This document shows, in pieces, positions 1 to 7,430 of a stretch of 64,000 bases of DNA; position 1 is the first letter of the stretch, and every line of letters begins with the position of its first letter. The stretch comes from JBKEAJ01 sp047975005. Lineage in GTDB: Bacteria > Bacteroidota > Bacteroidia > Bacteroidales > Prolixibacteraceae. Both the position numbers and the translations under genes were made by a program. The notes beneath the pieces were generated by a model that was given only the letters and a program-made list of their open reading frames with translations, did not search any database and was not told where the DNA came from. The stretch is taken from assembly GCA_047975005.1 (NCBI GenBank), contig JBKECW010000119.1, forward strand, positions 1-64,000, given 5' to 3'.

Positions 1-760
1 AGCCATTCCACCACGTGCTTACTTGTCTTTTTACCGAACGACTTGATGTATCTACCCACTGAGTTTTACCAGTTTCAGCGTCTTTCAGTTGTATTAAACC
101 AACATTAGGAATCTCCAACTCTCGCTCGTCGAAAACTTGCAGTGCTACGATGTCTTGCTTTTTGTTGGCAATGGTCAGAGTCTTTTCAAAGTCCTTTGAT
201 TCCTGATAAAAATCAGAAAGTATAAAAGCTGTACACTTTTTCTTAATTGCTCCTACCAAGTACCTCATTGCCTGAGTAATATCTGTCCCTCGACTGTCAG
301 GATTGAATGCCACAAGCTCTGCTATAATCCTCAAAACATGCGCCTTACCTTTCTTTGGGGGGATAAATTTCTCTATCTTATCAGAAAAAAGAATGAGTCC
401 TATCTTGTCGTTGTTGGTCATTGCCGAAAATGATAAGACTGCCGAAATCTCGGTCATTACCTCGAGCTTAGTCTTTTCGTCGGACCCAAAAAGCCCCGAT
501 GCGCTTACATCAATCATCAATACAACCGTAAGTTCGCGCTCTTCCTCAAAAACATTTACATAAGGATGATTGTAGCGTGCCGTTACGTTCCAGTCTATAT
601 TCCTAATGTCGTCGCCATATTGGTACTCTCGCACCTCGCTAAACATCATACCTCGCCCCTTAAAGGCACTATGATACTCACCTGCAAATATATTGGTGCT
701 TAATCCCTTCGACTTTATTTCTATCTTTCGTACTCGTTTTAACAGCTCTTTTGTTTCCAT
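1..760 (-). CDS. DUF58 domain protein (3' end beyond window)
   Basis: About 253 codons are visible, starting at the ATG complementary to 758-760 and still open at base 1, so the C-terminus is missing. The translation has the DUF58 hallmark near residue 25-50 (GRGMMFSEVREYQYGDDIRNIDW) followed by a von Willebrand A-like fold with LMIDVSASG as the metal-site strand. The start is 12 bp after the stop of the MoxR ATPase, so the two form an operon. In this family the MoxR/DUF58 pair belongs to aerotolerance-type (Bat) operons, where the DUF58 protein is a membrane-associated or cytosolic partner of the ATPase. The family assignment is firm; the cellular role is inferred from the family. Confidence 0.9.
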   Translation of the reverse strand, partial: METKELLKRVRKIEIKSKGLSTNIFAGEYHSAFKGRGMMFSEVREYQYGDDIRNIDWNVTARYNHPYVNVFEEERELTVVLMIDVSASGLFGSDEKTKLEVMTEISAVLSFSAMTNNDKIGLILFSDKIEKFIPPKKGKAHVLRIIAELVAFNPDSRGTDITQAMRYLVGAIKKKCTAFILSDFYQESKDFEKTLTIANKKQDIVALQVFDERELEIPNVGLIQLKDAETGKTQWVDTSSRSVKRQVSTWWNG

Positions 761-772
761 CCCTTATCAATT

Positions 773-1768
773 CTACGGAACTTCTACAACATTGAGAACT
801 TCGGTTATCACCTCTTCGGGTGTAATGTTGTTGGCTTCTGCCTCGTAGTTGAGCCCCACTCTGTGGCGCATTACATCAAGACAAACAGCTCGCACATCTT
901 CGGGGGTAACATAGCCTCGACGCTTGATGAAGGCAAATGCTTTGGCTGCCTGTGCCAAGCTGATACTCGCACGTGGCGAACCTCCATAGGAAATCATATC
1001 GGCATATTTGTCTAGCTTATACTCTATAGGTGTACGGGTGGCAAACACTATGTCTACAATATATTTTCTGATTTTCTCGTCAAGATAAACTTCGTTAACT
1101 ACGTTGCGTGCAGCAATGATTTTTTCGGGCGACAAAGCTGTCGATGGCGTAGGGTAGGTCTTCAATAAGTTGTTTTGAATAATATCACTCTCCTCACTTT
1201 TCGACGGATAGTCGATGATGACCTTCAGCATAAACCTGTCGAGCTGCGCCTCAGGCAAAGGATATGTTCCCTCCTGCTCCAAAGGGTTTTGTGTTGCCAT
1301 TACCAAAAACGGAACAGGTAGTTTGTAGGTCGTGTCGCCAATAGTAACCTGTCGCTCCTGCATCGCCTCTAGCAAAGCTGACTGCACTTTTGCCGGCGCA
1401 CGGTTAATCTCGTCGGCAAGGACAAAGTTTGTGAATATAGGTCCCTGCTTTACTATAAATTCTTCTTTCTTCTGACTGTAAATCATTGTTCCCAGTAAGT
1501 CGGCAGGCAATAAGTCAGGAGTAAACTGTATGCGAGAAAAATCAGCATCGATAATCTTCGACAGCGACGTTATTGCTAGTGTTTTCGCAAGTCCTGGCAC
1601 GCCCTCCAATAGAATATGCCCGTTAGACAACAAGGCTATCAACAAACTCTCAGTTAAATGCTGCTGACCCACTATGCTCTTTTTCATCTCGTGGGTAATT
1701 AGGTCGATGAATGAGCTCTCTCTCTCTATCCGTTCGTTTAACTCTCTGATATTCACACTTTCGTCCAT
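773..1768 (-). CDS. MoxR family AAA+ ATPase
   Basis: A 331-residue cytosolic ATPase. The Walker A loop is the MoxR variant GVPGLAKT (residues 56-63), the Walker B region is FVLADEINRAP, and sensor motif MATQNPLEQEGTYPLPEAQLDRF lies downstream, all typical of MoxR chaperone-like ATPases. Length is normal for the family. ATG start at 1768; a promoter -7 box (1791-1798) lies about 25 bp upstream. It is followed 12 bp later by the DUF58 gene, the usual partner. MoxR proteins are thought to remodel or insert metal cofactors into VWA/DUF58 partners; the target here is not visible. Confidence 0.95.
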   Translation of the reverse strand: MDESVNIRELNERIERESSFIDLITHEMKKSIVGQQHLTESLLIALLSNGHILLEGVPGLAKTLAITSLSKIIDADFSRIQFTPDLLPADLLGTMIYSQKKEEFIVKQGPIFTNFVLADEINRAPAKVQSALLEAMQERQVTIGDTTYKLPVPFLVMATQNPLEQEGTYPLPEAQLDRFMLKVIIDYPSKSEESDIIQNNLLKTYPTPSTALSPEKIIAARNVVNEVYLDEKIRKYIVDIVFATRTPIEYKLDKYADMISYGGSPRASISLAQAAKAFAFIKRRGYVTPEDVRAVCLDVMRHRVGLNYEAEANNITPEEVITEVLNVVEVP

Positions 1769-1790
1769 AGGGTATGATTTTAATGTTCAA

Positions 1791-1798
1791 CAAAAATA
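1791..1798 (-). promoter_or_regulatory. -7 box of moxR-DUF58 operon
   Basis: On the minus strand this reads TATTTTTG, an exact match to the Bacteroidetes -7 consensus TAnnTTTG. It predicts a transcription start near 1784 and a 5' leader of about 16 nt before the moxR ATG. I see no clear -33 TTTG. Confidence 0.5.
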
Positions 1799-1863
1799 CG
1801 GTCTTATAACGCACTCCGACTATATATATTGCATTATAAAATGTTTTTGACTTTACGTTTTTG

Positions 1864-3822
1864 TTACTTCTTTCTGTTCTTTCTCATTTGCTCTTCCTGA
1901 CGTTTTTGTGCATCTTCAAGCATCTTTACAAACCTAGACTTCTTCTGTGGCTTCTTAGAGTTGCTTTTGCTGTTCATCTTCGTCATCAGTTTAGCCCTCA
2001 CCGCATCCTCGTCTATCATTCCTCTAACGATATACACCTGTGCAATAGTTATCAAATTAGACAATAAATAATAGTAGCTAAGTCCTGCCGCATAACTATT
2101 GAAAATAAACAAGAACATCACCGGCATAAAATACATCATCATCTTCATGCCCGGCATTCCTTCCGATGTTTGATTTTGAGAATTTAGCTTGGTAGAGAAT
2201 ATTGATGTTATGGTCATCAATACACAAAACAGGCTGAGATAGTTCCCCAAGAACGGTATCGGAAACGGCAACTTCACAAAATCATCGAAGGACGACAAGT
2301 CATTCACCCACATAAACGGCTCCTGACGAAGCTCTATCGACGATGGGAAAAAGAAAAACATCGCTATCAAGATAGGCATTTGAAATAACATCGGCAAACA
2401 ACCACCTAAAGGATTGATTCCGACTTTCTTATACATTGCCATAGTTGCCTGCTGGCGCTCCATTGCTTTTTCTTTCGGATATTTCTCGTTTATTGCATCT
2501 ATCTCGGGCTTCATCACTCGCATCTTTGCCTGCGACTGATAGGTCTTGAAGGTAAACGGAAATATAAGGACCTTTATAAGTATCGTAAGTATAAGGATGA
2601 TAAGCCCATAGCTACTGATGTATCTGTTCAGAAAATTAAATACAGGTATTACCAACCACTGATTGACAGGTCGAACTATGGCATAACCCAAGTAAACCAG
2701 TCTTTCCATTGATGTTTTATACTGCTTCAGTGTGTAGAAATGGTTTGGACCAAAATAAAAAGCCAAATTATACTCGTTGTCAGACTCCTCCTTTATGTCT
2801 ATATCCGAGGTAAAACCAGGCAATTCGCTCTTATCCTGCGACTTGACAGTCTCCAGTCTTGCCGAACTGAAATATCCCCCCTTATTCAGCAGCACAGCCG
2901 AGAAGAACTGTTGTTTGTAGCCAATCCAATTTATAGGATTTCGGACGTCCTCTCTTGCACTCTTTTCTCCTTCGATTTTTTCAACATCTCCATCATCAAG
3001 TTTGTAGTATAAATCTGTATATGAGACTTCGCCCATTCTTTCATTCGGACGTTCTTGTGGAATTGGCTGAGTGCCCCAAGTAAATCCTAAGTATCCACGA
3101 TTGGCATTCGACGCATAAATAGACTCAAACCCCTCTGTAACAACATCGAAGTCAAGCACATACGAGTTATACGGCAAGGTGTATTTGAATATCATCTTCT
3201 TGCCGTCTGACGACTGCGCTGACAGCTCTAATGACTCCGAAGAAAAACCATGCTTTTTGTTGTATCTCTCCTTGCCAAGGTCGCTTCTATTAATCTCTTC
3301 TCCTTGCACAACAATGGTCTGCGGAGCATTGGAATTAAAATACAATTCCTTGGTGTTGATTATCGCATTGCCCATCGTAAAGTTAAAGTTCATATTGCTA
3401 CCTAGCTCGTTGAACAACACAACTGCTTCTCCTTTTTTGTAGGATGACTTATAATCTTTCAACTCTGCCGATACAACACGTCCACCAAGATTTGAGATTG
3501 TCAGTTTTATGATGTTATTTTCCAAGGTGTAGTACTTCTGCTCTCCCTTGGCAATTGCAGAGAAACTGCCATATTTGTTGTCTAGAAACATCGAGTCTTT
3601 AATACTTACTGCGGCTAGACTTGCGCTGTCGGTGCTATGCTCAAATTTCGCAGTCTCGTTTTTAAGCACCTCTTCGACGGGTTTTTGTGCTAAAGCTATT
3701 GAATCCTGTATGCGTTGTGCTTCCTTAAGTTCTTTCGTAGTTTTGGAGGTATAATACTGAGCTACAAAAAAGATTACTCCTATTAATATAAATCCAATAA
3801 TCTGATTTCTATCTAATTTCAT
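1864..3822 (-). CDS. yidC: Membrane protein insertase YidC
   Basis: A 652-residue inner-membrane insertase that folds and inserts proteins into the membrane, alone or with Sec. The N-terminus has one membrane segment (residues about 7-23), then a large periplasmic beta domain (about 60-375), then the conserved insertase core with membrane segments around 385-425, 470-495, 530-555 and 565-600, including a QMPILIAMFFFFPSSIELR segment. The C-terminal tail is strongly basic (KSNSKKPQKKSRF...), as expected for ribosome contact. Length fits Bacteroidetes YidC. It follows pyrG on the same strand with 90 bp between them. That gap is filled by a type-B copy of a dispersed repeat which ends at the yidC ATG. 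Confidence 0.97.
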   Translation of the reverse strand: MKLDRNQIIGFILIGVIFFVAQYYTSKTTKELKEAQRIQDSIALAQKPVEEVLKNETAKFEHSTDSASLAAVSIKDSMFLDNKYGSFSAIAKGEQKYYTLENNIIKLTISNLGGRVVSAELKDYKSSYKKGEAVVLFNELGSNMNFNFTMGNAIINTKELYFNSNAPQTIVVQGEEINRSDLGKERYNKKHGFSSESLELSAQSSDGKKMIFKYTLPYNSYVLDFDVVTEGFESIYASNANRGYLGFTWGTQPIPQERPNERMGEVSYTDLYYKLDDGDVEKIEGEKSAREDVRNPINWIGYKQQFFSAVLLNKGGYFSSARLETVKSQDKSELPGFTSDIDIKEESDNEYNLAFYFGPNHFYTLKQYKTSMERLVYLGYAIVRPVNQWLVIPVFNFLNRYISSYGLIILILTILIKVLIFPFTFKTYQSQAKMRVMKPEIDAINEKYPKEKAMERQQATMAMYKKVGINPLGGCLPMLFQMPILIAMFFFFPSSIELRQEPFMWVNDLSSFDDFVKLPFPIPFLGNYLSLFCVLMTITSIFSTKLNSQNQTSEGMPGMKMMMYFMPVMFLFIFNSYAAGLSYYYLLSNLITIAQVYIVRGMIDEDAVRAKLMTKMNSKSNSKKPQKKSRFVKMLEDAQKRQEEQMRKNRKK

Positions 3823-3905
3823 ATGTTTATTTTTAAGATCTTAGCATCTAGATATTAGGACCACCCAACTGGCTATTTATCTAATGTCTAACTACTAACA
3901 TCTTC
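3823..3905 (-). repeat. Dispersed intergenic repeat, type B, upstream of yidC
   Basis: Read on the minus strand it contains TTAGATAAATAGCC, TAATATCTAGATGCTAAG and ends in TTAAAAATAAACAT directly before the yidC ATG. The same order of blocks occurs at 18471-18551 and 44412-44480 on the plus strand. This is the most diverged of the three type-B copies. Confidence 0.6.
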
Positions 3906-3912
3906 TTATTAC

Positions 3913-5523
3913 CTAATTATTTTTGTTCTTTATAACCGCTCCCACAAATGCCTTAAATAATGGATGAGGGTTGATGACAGTACTCTTATATTCAGGATGA
4001 AACTGTACTCCGACAAACCATGGATGGTTCTTAAGTTCTACTGCCTCTACCAGTCCTGTCTCCTCGTTCTTGCCGGAAGCAATCATACCCGCCTCCTCAA
4101 ACATTGCCAAATAATGATCGTTAAATTCATAACGATGTCTGTGGCGTTCGCTTATATTTCCACTACCATAAGCCCTATATACATTAGAACCTCTTTTCAG
4201 CTTGCATGAGTATTTGCCTAAGCGCATTGTTCCGCCCTTCGCAGTAACTCCTTTCTGCCCCTCCATCAAGTCTATAACAGGGTTGGTTGTTTTCGACGAA
4301 ATTTCTGCCGTATTTGCATCTTTCAGTCCTAATACATTCTTGGCAAACTCTACGACTGCCATTTGCATTCCTAGGCAAATTCCCAAAAATGGCAGTTTAT
4401 TTTCACGAGCATGTTCAACAGCAAGCAATTTTCCTTCGATTCCTCGGTCTCCAAAGCCTGGAGCGACTAAGATGCCGTCGCAGTTTCCGAGAAGCTTGCC
4501 AACATTCTTGCGGTCAATATCTTCCGAGTGTATCCACTCTATTTTCATCCTGCTCTGATTTGCTGTTGCTCCGTGAATTAAGGCTTCAACAATAGACTTA
4601 TAGGCATCGTGTAGTTCGACATATTTGCCAACCAAAGCAATACGCACATCATTCTTAGGGTTATTCATCCTATCAAGAAATGCATTCCATTCCACTAGTT
4701 CCGGGTCATTACGCTTCTGCAAGCGCAACTTGCTCAGCACCGTCGTATCCAATTTCTCTTTCAGCATATTCAAAGGAACTTGATATATTGTAGACGCATC
4801 GATAGACTGTACTACGGCACTCGGATCTACGTTGCAAAACAAAGCTACTTTTTTGCGAAGGTTCATATCTAGTTCATGCTCCGTTCGTAGGACTAACACA
4901 TCGGGCTGAACTCCATTTTCAAGTAGTTCTTTGACCGAATGCTGAGTTGGCTTTGTTTTTAACTCCCCCGAAGCAGCAAGATAAGGCACCAAGGTTAAAT
5001 GTATTACCAGGGCATCATTGCCCAACTCCCACTTGAGCTGACGTACTGACTCAATAAATGGCAAAGACTCCATGTCGCCAACCGTGCCTCCTATTTCAGT
5101 GATAACAATATCATACTCATCTTTCGAGCCTAACACTTTTATATGTCGTTTTATTTCGTCTGTAATGTGAGGTATTATCTGAACTGTTTTGCCAAGATAG
5201 TCGCCATGCCGTTCTTTTTCTATAACCGTCTTATATATACGACCAGTAGTAATATTATTACGCTGTGAGGTAAACTCATTCAAAAATCGCTCGTAGTGCC
5301 CCAAATCCAAGTCGGTTTCTGCCCCGTCTTCGGTTACAAAGCATTCTCCGTGCTCGTATGGATTTAGAGTGCCGGGATCGACGTTGATATATGGATCTAA
5401 CTTCTGAATAGTAACCCTATACCCTCTAGCTTGCAACAACTTGCCTAGCGATGCGGCAATAATTCCTTTTCCTAATGATGATGTTACACCTCCGGTAACA
5501 AATATGTACTTAGTCTTAGACAC
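3913..5523 (-). CDS. pyrG: CTP synthase
   Basis: CTP synthase makes CTP from UTP, ATP and glutamine in the cytosol. The N-terminal synthetase domain opens with KYIFVTGGVTSSLGKG (P-loop), and the C-terminal class I glutaminase domain holds the nucleophile motif GICLGMQ and the VGVQFHPE histidine/glutamate motif. I place the start at the GTG complementary to 5521-5523 (536 codons). A TTG ten codons upstream (5553) is open in frame, but it overlaps a -7 promoter box (5541-5548), so it should lie upstream of the transcript. yidC follows 90 bp downstream on the same strand. Confidence 0.95.
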   Translation of the reverse strand: MSKTKYIFVTGGVTSSLGKGIIAASLGKLLQARGYRVTIQKLDPYINVDPGTLNPYEHGECFVTEDGAETDLDLGHYERFLNEFTSQRNNITTGRIYKTVIEKERHGDYLGKTVQIIPHITDEIKRHIKVLGSKDEYDIVITEIGGTVGDMESLPFIESVRQLKWELGNDALVIHLTLVPYLAASGELKTKPTQHSVKELLENGVQPDVLVLRTEHELDMNLRKKVALFCNVDPSAVVQSIDASTIYQVPLNMLKEKLDTTVLSKLRLQKRNDPELVEWNAFLDRMNNPKNDVRIALVGKYVELHDAYKSIVEALIHGATANQSRMKIEWIHSEDIDRKNVGKLLGNCDGILVAPGFGDRGIEGKLLAVEHARENKLPFLGICLGMQMAVVEFAKNVLGLKDANTAEISSKTTNPVIDLMEGQKGVTAKGGTMRLGKYSCKLKRGSNVYRAYGSGNISERHRHRYEFNDHYLAMFEEAGMIASGKNEETGLVEAVELKNHPWFVGVQFHPEYKSTVINPHPLFKAFVGAVIKNKNN

Positions 5524-5540
5524 GATATAAAATTTTTGTG

Positions 5541-5548
5541 CAAAGATA
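5541..5548 (-). promoter_or_regulatory. -7 box of pyrG (decides the start codon)
   Basis: Minus strand reads TATCTTTG, an exact TAnnTTTG match followed by C. Predicted transcription start is near 5534, which leaves about 11 nt before the GTG at 5523 and excludes the upstream TTG as an initiator. No -33 TTTG at the usual 19-21 nt spacing was found. Confidence 0.55.
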
Positions 5549-5748
5549 AGCAAAAGCTAGCTCTATATCAATTTCGTTGCAAAATCATTGAATTATATGA
5601 CAATTCCCCTTTTCTCAAAGGAAAGAAAAGTCCATTATTTGTTTAAAATATTAGTCTTTGCGTACAACCATTTGTGCTTAGAATATGATAATAAAAACGT
5701 CAGCACGTTAAATCTGAGTTAATTTCGACACAAAACACACCTCCCTTC

Positions 5749-5779
5749 TTGCTAATTAGAAAACTCGGTTATACCTTTG
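5749..5779 (+). promoter_or_regulatory. Promoter upstream of tandem small-RNA units
   Basis: A TTG at 5749-5751 (-33 element) is followed after exactly 20 nt by TACCTTTG at 5772-5779 (-7 element), which is the Bacteroidetes promoter layout. It points into the gene-free stretch, with a predicted start near 5786, about 190 nt before the first small-RNA unit. It has no downstream coding gene on this strand, so it could drive a non-coding transcript ending at the 6067 terminator. Confidence 0.5.
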
Positions 5780-5960
5780 TCTCATTATTGTATATAATAT
5801 ATAATTGAGGACGCACAAGTATTGCAAAAAGATGAACTGAGATTCTCTTCTTTTTATAAAGAGTAAACAATAAAGCAAATTAGTAAGCGTTCTTACATCG
5901 TGCAAAGAAAAATGGTCTTTTTTTAATGATAAGAACTCAATTCAGAGAAATATTCAAGAA

Positions 5961-6067
5961 TGCTTTCGCATTCATAAAAATATATGTCCTTCGGGACATA
6001 CTTCTCTTTTCCATAGTTTAGTTAGTTTAGGTTGGGAAGGGCGCTCAGAGGAGCGTCCTTCTTTTTT
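5961..6067 (+). ncRNA. Putative small RNA, unit 1 of a tandem pair
   Basis: This unit holds a perfect 7-bp hairpin with a cTTCGg tetraloop (5983-6000), then a 35-nt linker rich in TTAG, then an 11-bp terminator hairpin with an AGAG loop (6036-6061) and a T-run. From 6000 onward it is identical to unit 2, 141 bp downstream. Just upstream is another perfect hairpin, GAATGC/GCATTC with a TTTC loop. No ORF uses the segment. The position matching the -7 box of unit 2 is degenerate here, so unit 1 may depend on the promoter near 5772. I do not recognise a known RNA family. Confidence 0.5.
6036..6067 (+). terminator. Intrinsic terminator of small-RNA unit 1
   Basis: Arms 6036-6046 and 6051-6061 pair over 11 bp (one G-U) around the loop AGAG, followed by six T at 6062-6067. 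Confidence 0.8.
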
Positions 6068-6101
6068 ATCTTTCAAAACTAATGGAACAAATAAAAAAGA
6101 G

Positions 6102-6109
6102 TATCTTTG
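6102..6109 (+). promoter_or_regulatory. -7 box of small-RNA unit 2
   Basis: TATCTTTG is an exact TAnnTTTG match, 15 nt before the UNCG hairpin of unit 2. The predicted transcription start near 6116 would give an RNA of about 95 nt ending at the 6210 terminator. Confidence 0.5.
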
Positions 6110-6115
6110 ATTGAA

Positions 6116-6210
6116 TTAAAATATATACCCTACGGGGTATACTTCTCTTTTCCATAGTTTAGTTAGTTTAGGTTGGGAAGGGCGCTCAGAGGAGCGTCCT
6201 TCTTTTTTTT
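6116..6210 (+). ncRNA. Putative small RNA, unit 2 of a tandem pair
   Basis: Unit 2 repeats unit 1 at a 141-bp spacing. Its first hairpin (6124-6141) is a 7-bp stem closed by a cTACGg loop. Compared with unit 1, two stem positions differ on both arms so that pairing is kept (G-C to A-T and T-A to C-G), and the loop stays in the UNCG class. The linker and terminator (6177-6202 plus T-run) are identical to unit 1. It has its own -7 box at 6102-6109. Paired substitutions in the hairpin argue for a functional RNA structure. Confidence 0.6.
6177..6210 (+). terminator. Intrinsic terminator of small-RNA unit 2
   Basis: The stem is identical to that of unit 1 (arms 6177-6187 and 6192-6202, loop AGAG) and is followed by eight T. 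Confidence 0.8.
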
Positions 6211-6309
6211 ATCTATTCACTTTCCCAACCTTTTCCTCTAATACCCTCTAATACGTTTGACAATATCATAGTATTATAGCATCACACAATATTGTAGTAT
6301 CAAGATGGC

Positions 6310-7422
6310 TTATCTCCGCTTCCGCCACCACATCAGATAGCCTGTTATCGGCATGCCTGCAATGATAAGGCTTGCAAGAAACGCCAAAACACGTCCCCAA
6401 ATTCCAAAAATAGCTCCCGTGTGCAGGTCGTAGTTCATGCGTATGAGCTTGTCGGCAGCATCGTTGTCTTTATGTCTGCCGTAGATACTTGGTGTATTGA
6501 GTTCTTCCAAAGTGTATTGGTCAAAATAACGATAGTCAATATTATAGTACAAGTTCTTTTCAGGTGCAATCTCAATGGTGATACAGCCTTGCTCGGAGCG
6601 AGGAAACTGAACTCCTATCTGAGCAGCATCGGGATTTTCTGACTGTATACGGTAGAAAATCCTATCAACCGAAGGACTCTGCACATCTGCTTGCCCCTCT
6701 GTCGGGTCGCCACTCTTAGGAGCTGCACGCTCCAAAACTTTCTCTCCCCCAACACTTGCATACACTGCCGTTTTTGCCCAATTAAAAGTTATCACAACAC
6801 CTGTTATAGCAAATATGATAGCAAATAACAGAGTGTAAACACCTAATATAGAGTGCAAATCATAGAGCTTACGTCCCATCTTAGTCCCCTTCTTCCACCT
6901 AAATCTCAACCTCTTGCGAAGATATTTAGCTCTTTTAGGAAGCCAAATAATCAGTCCACTGACAGCCACTACAAGAAATATCAGCACAAAAGAACCAATC
7001 ACCTTGCTACCAACAGAGTACGGAAGCCACAAACTCCTATGCCCCATCAAAATAAGAGCGAAGAAGTCCGCAGTATGGTCTACCACCCTGAGAACTTCTC
7101 CGCTATAAGGATTTAAAAATACACTTCGATAAAATAGCGGCTTGCCGTCGTAGAACATCACCTGTATTGCTCCATCTCTGCCCGAATAGCTCATTCTATA
7201 GATTGTATTGTCGGGATACACTCCTTTTGCCACATCATTAGCGATGGAGGGACTAATAAATTCTTGTTCCTGTGGCTCTACGTGCTTATAGTCATCATAT
7301 AGACTCTCTATTTCGGGCTGAAAAGCCCACAAGCACCCCGTCAGGGCAACGATAGAAACCACAAATCCCGAGACAATACCTAGTATTTTATGTATCTTGA
7401 AGCATATTTTCTTAAAAGTCAT
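6310..7422 (-). CDS. PepSY-associated transmembrane protein (siderophore/iron-uptake partner)
   Basis: A 370-residue inner-membrane protein of the PepSY_TM family. Membrane segments lie at about residues 13-33, 135-160, 193-214 and 340-362, with periplasmic PepSY-like regions between them; LYDLHSILGVYTLLFAIIFAITGV is the typical second signature, and conserved histidines (HKILG, HRSLW, HSILG, DLHTG) are candidate haem or metal ligands. Its start lies 8 bp after the TonB receptor stop, so the two are one operon. Members of this family next to siderophore receptors are thought to reduce or release iron at the inner membrane; that role is inferred here. Confidence 0.85.
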   Translation of the reverse strand: MTFKKICFKIHKILGIVSGFVVSIVALTGCLWAFQPEIESLYDDYKHVEPQEQEFISPSIANDVAKGVYPDNTIYRMSYSGRDGAIQVMFYDGKPLFYRSVFLNPYSGEVLRVVDHTADFFALILMGHRSLWLPYSVGSKVIGSFVLIFLVVAVSGLIIWLPKRAKYLRKRLRFRWKKGTKMGRKLYDLHSILGVYTLLFAIIFAITGVVITFNWAKTAVYASVGGEKVLERAAPKSGDPTEGQADVQSPSVDRIFYRIQSENPDAAQIGVQFPRSEQGCITIEIAPEKNLYYNIDYRYFDQYTLEELNTPSIYGRHKDNDAADKLIRMNYDLHTGAIFGIWGRVLAFLASLIIAGMPITGYLMWWRKRR

Positions 7423-7430
7423 CTAAACAG

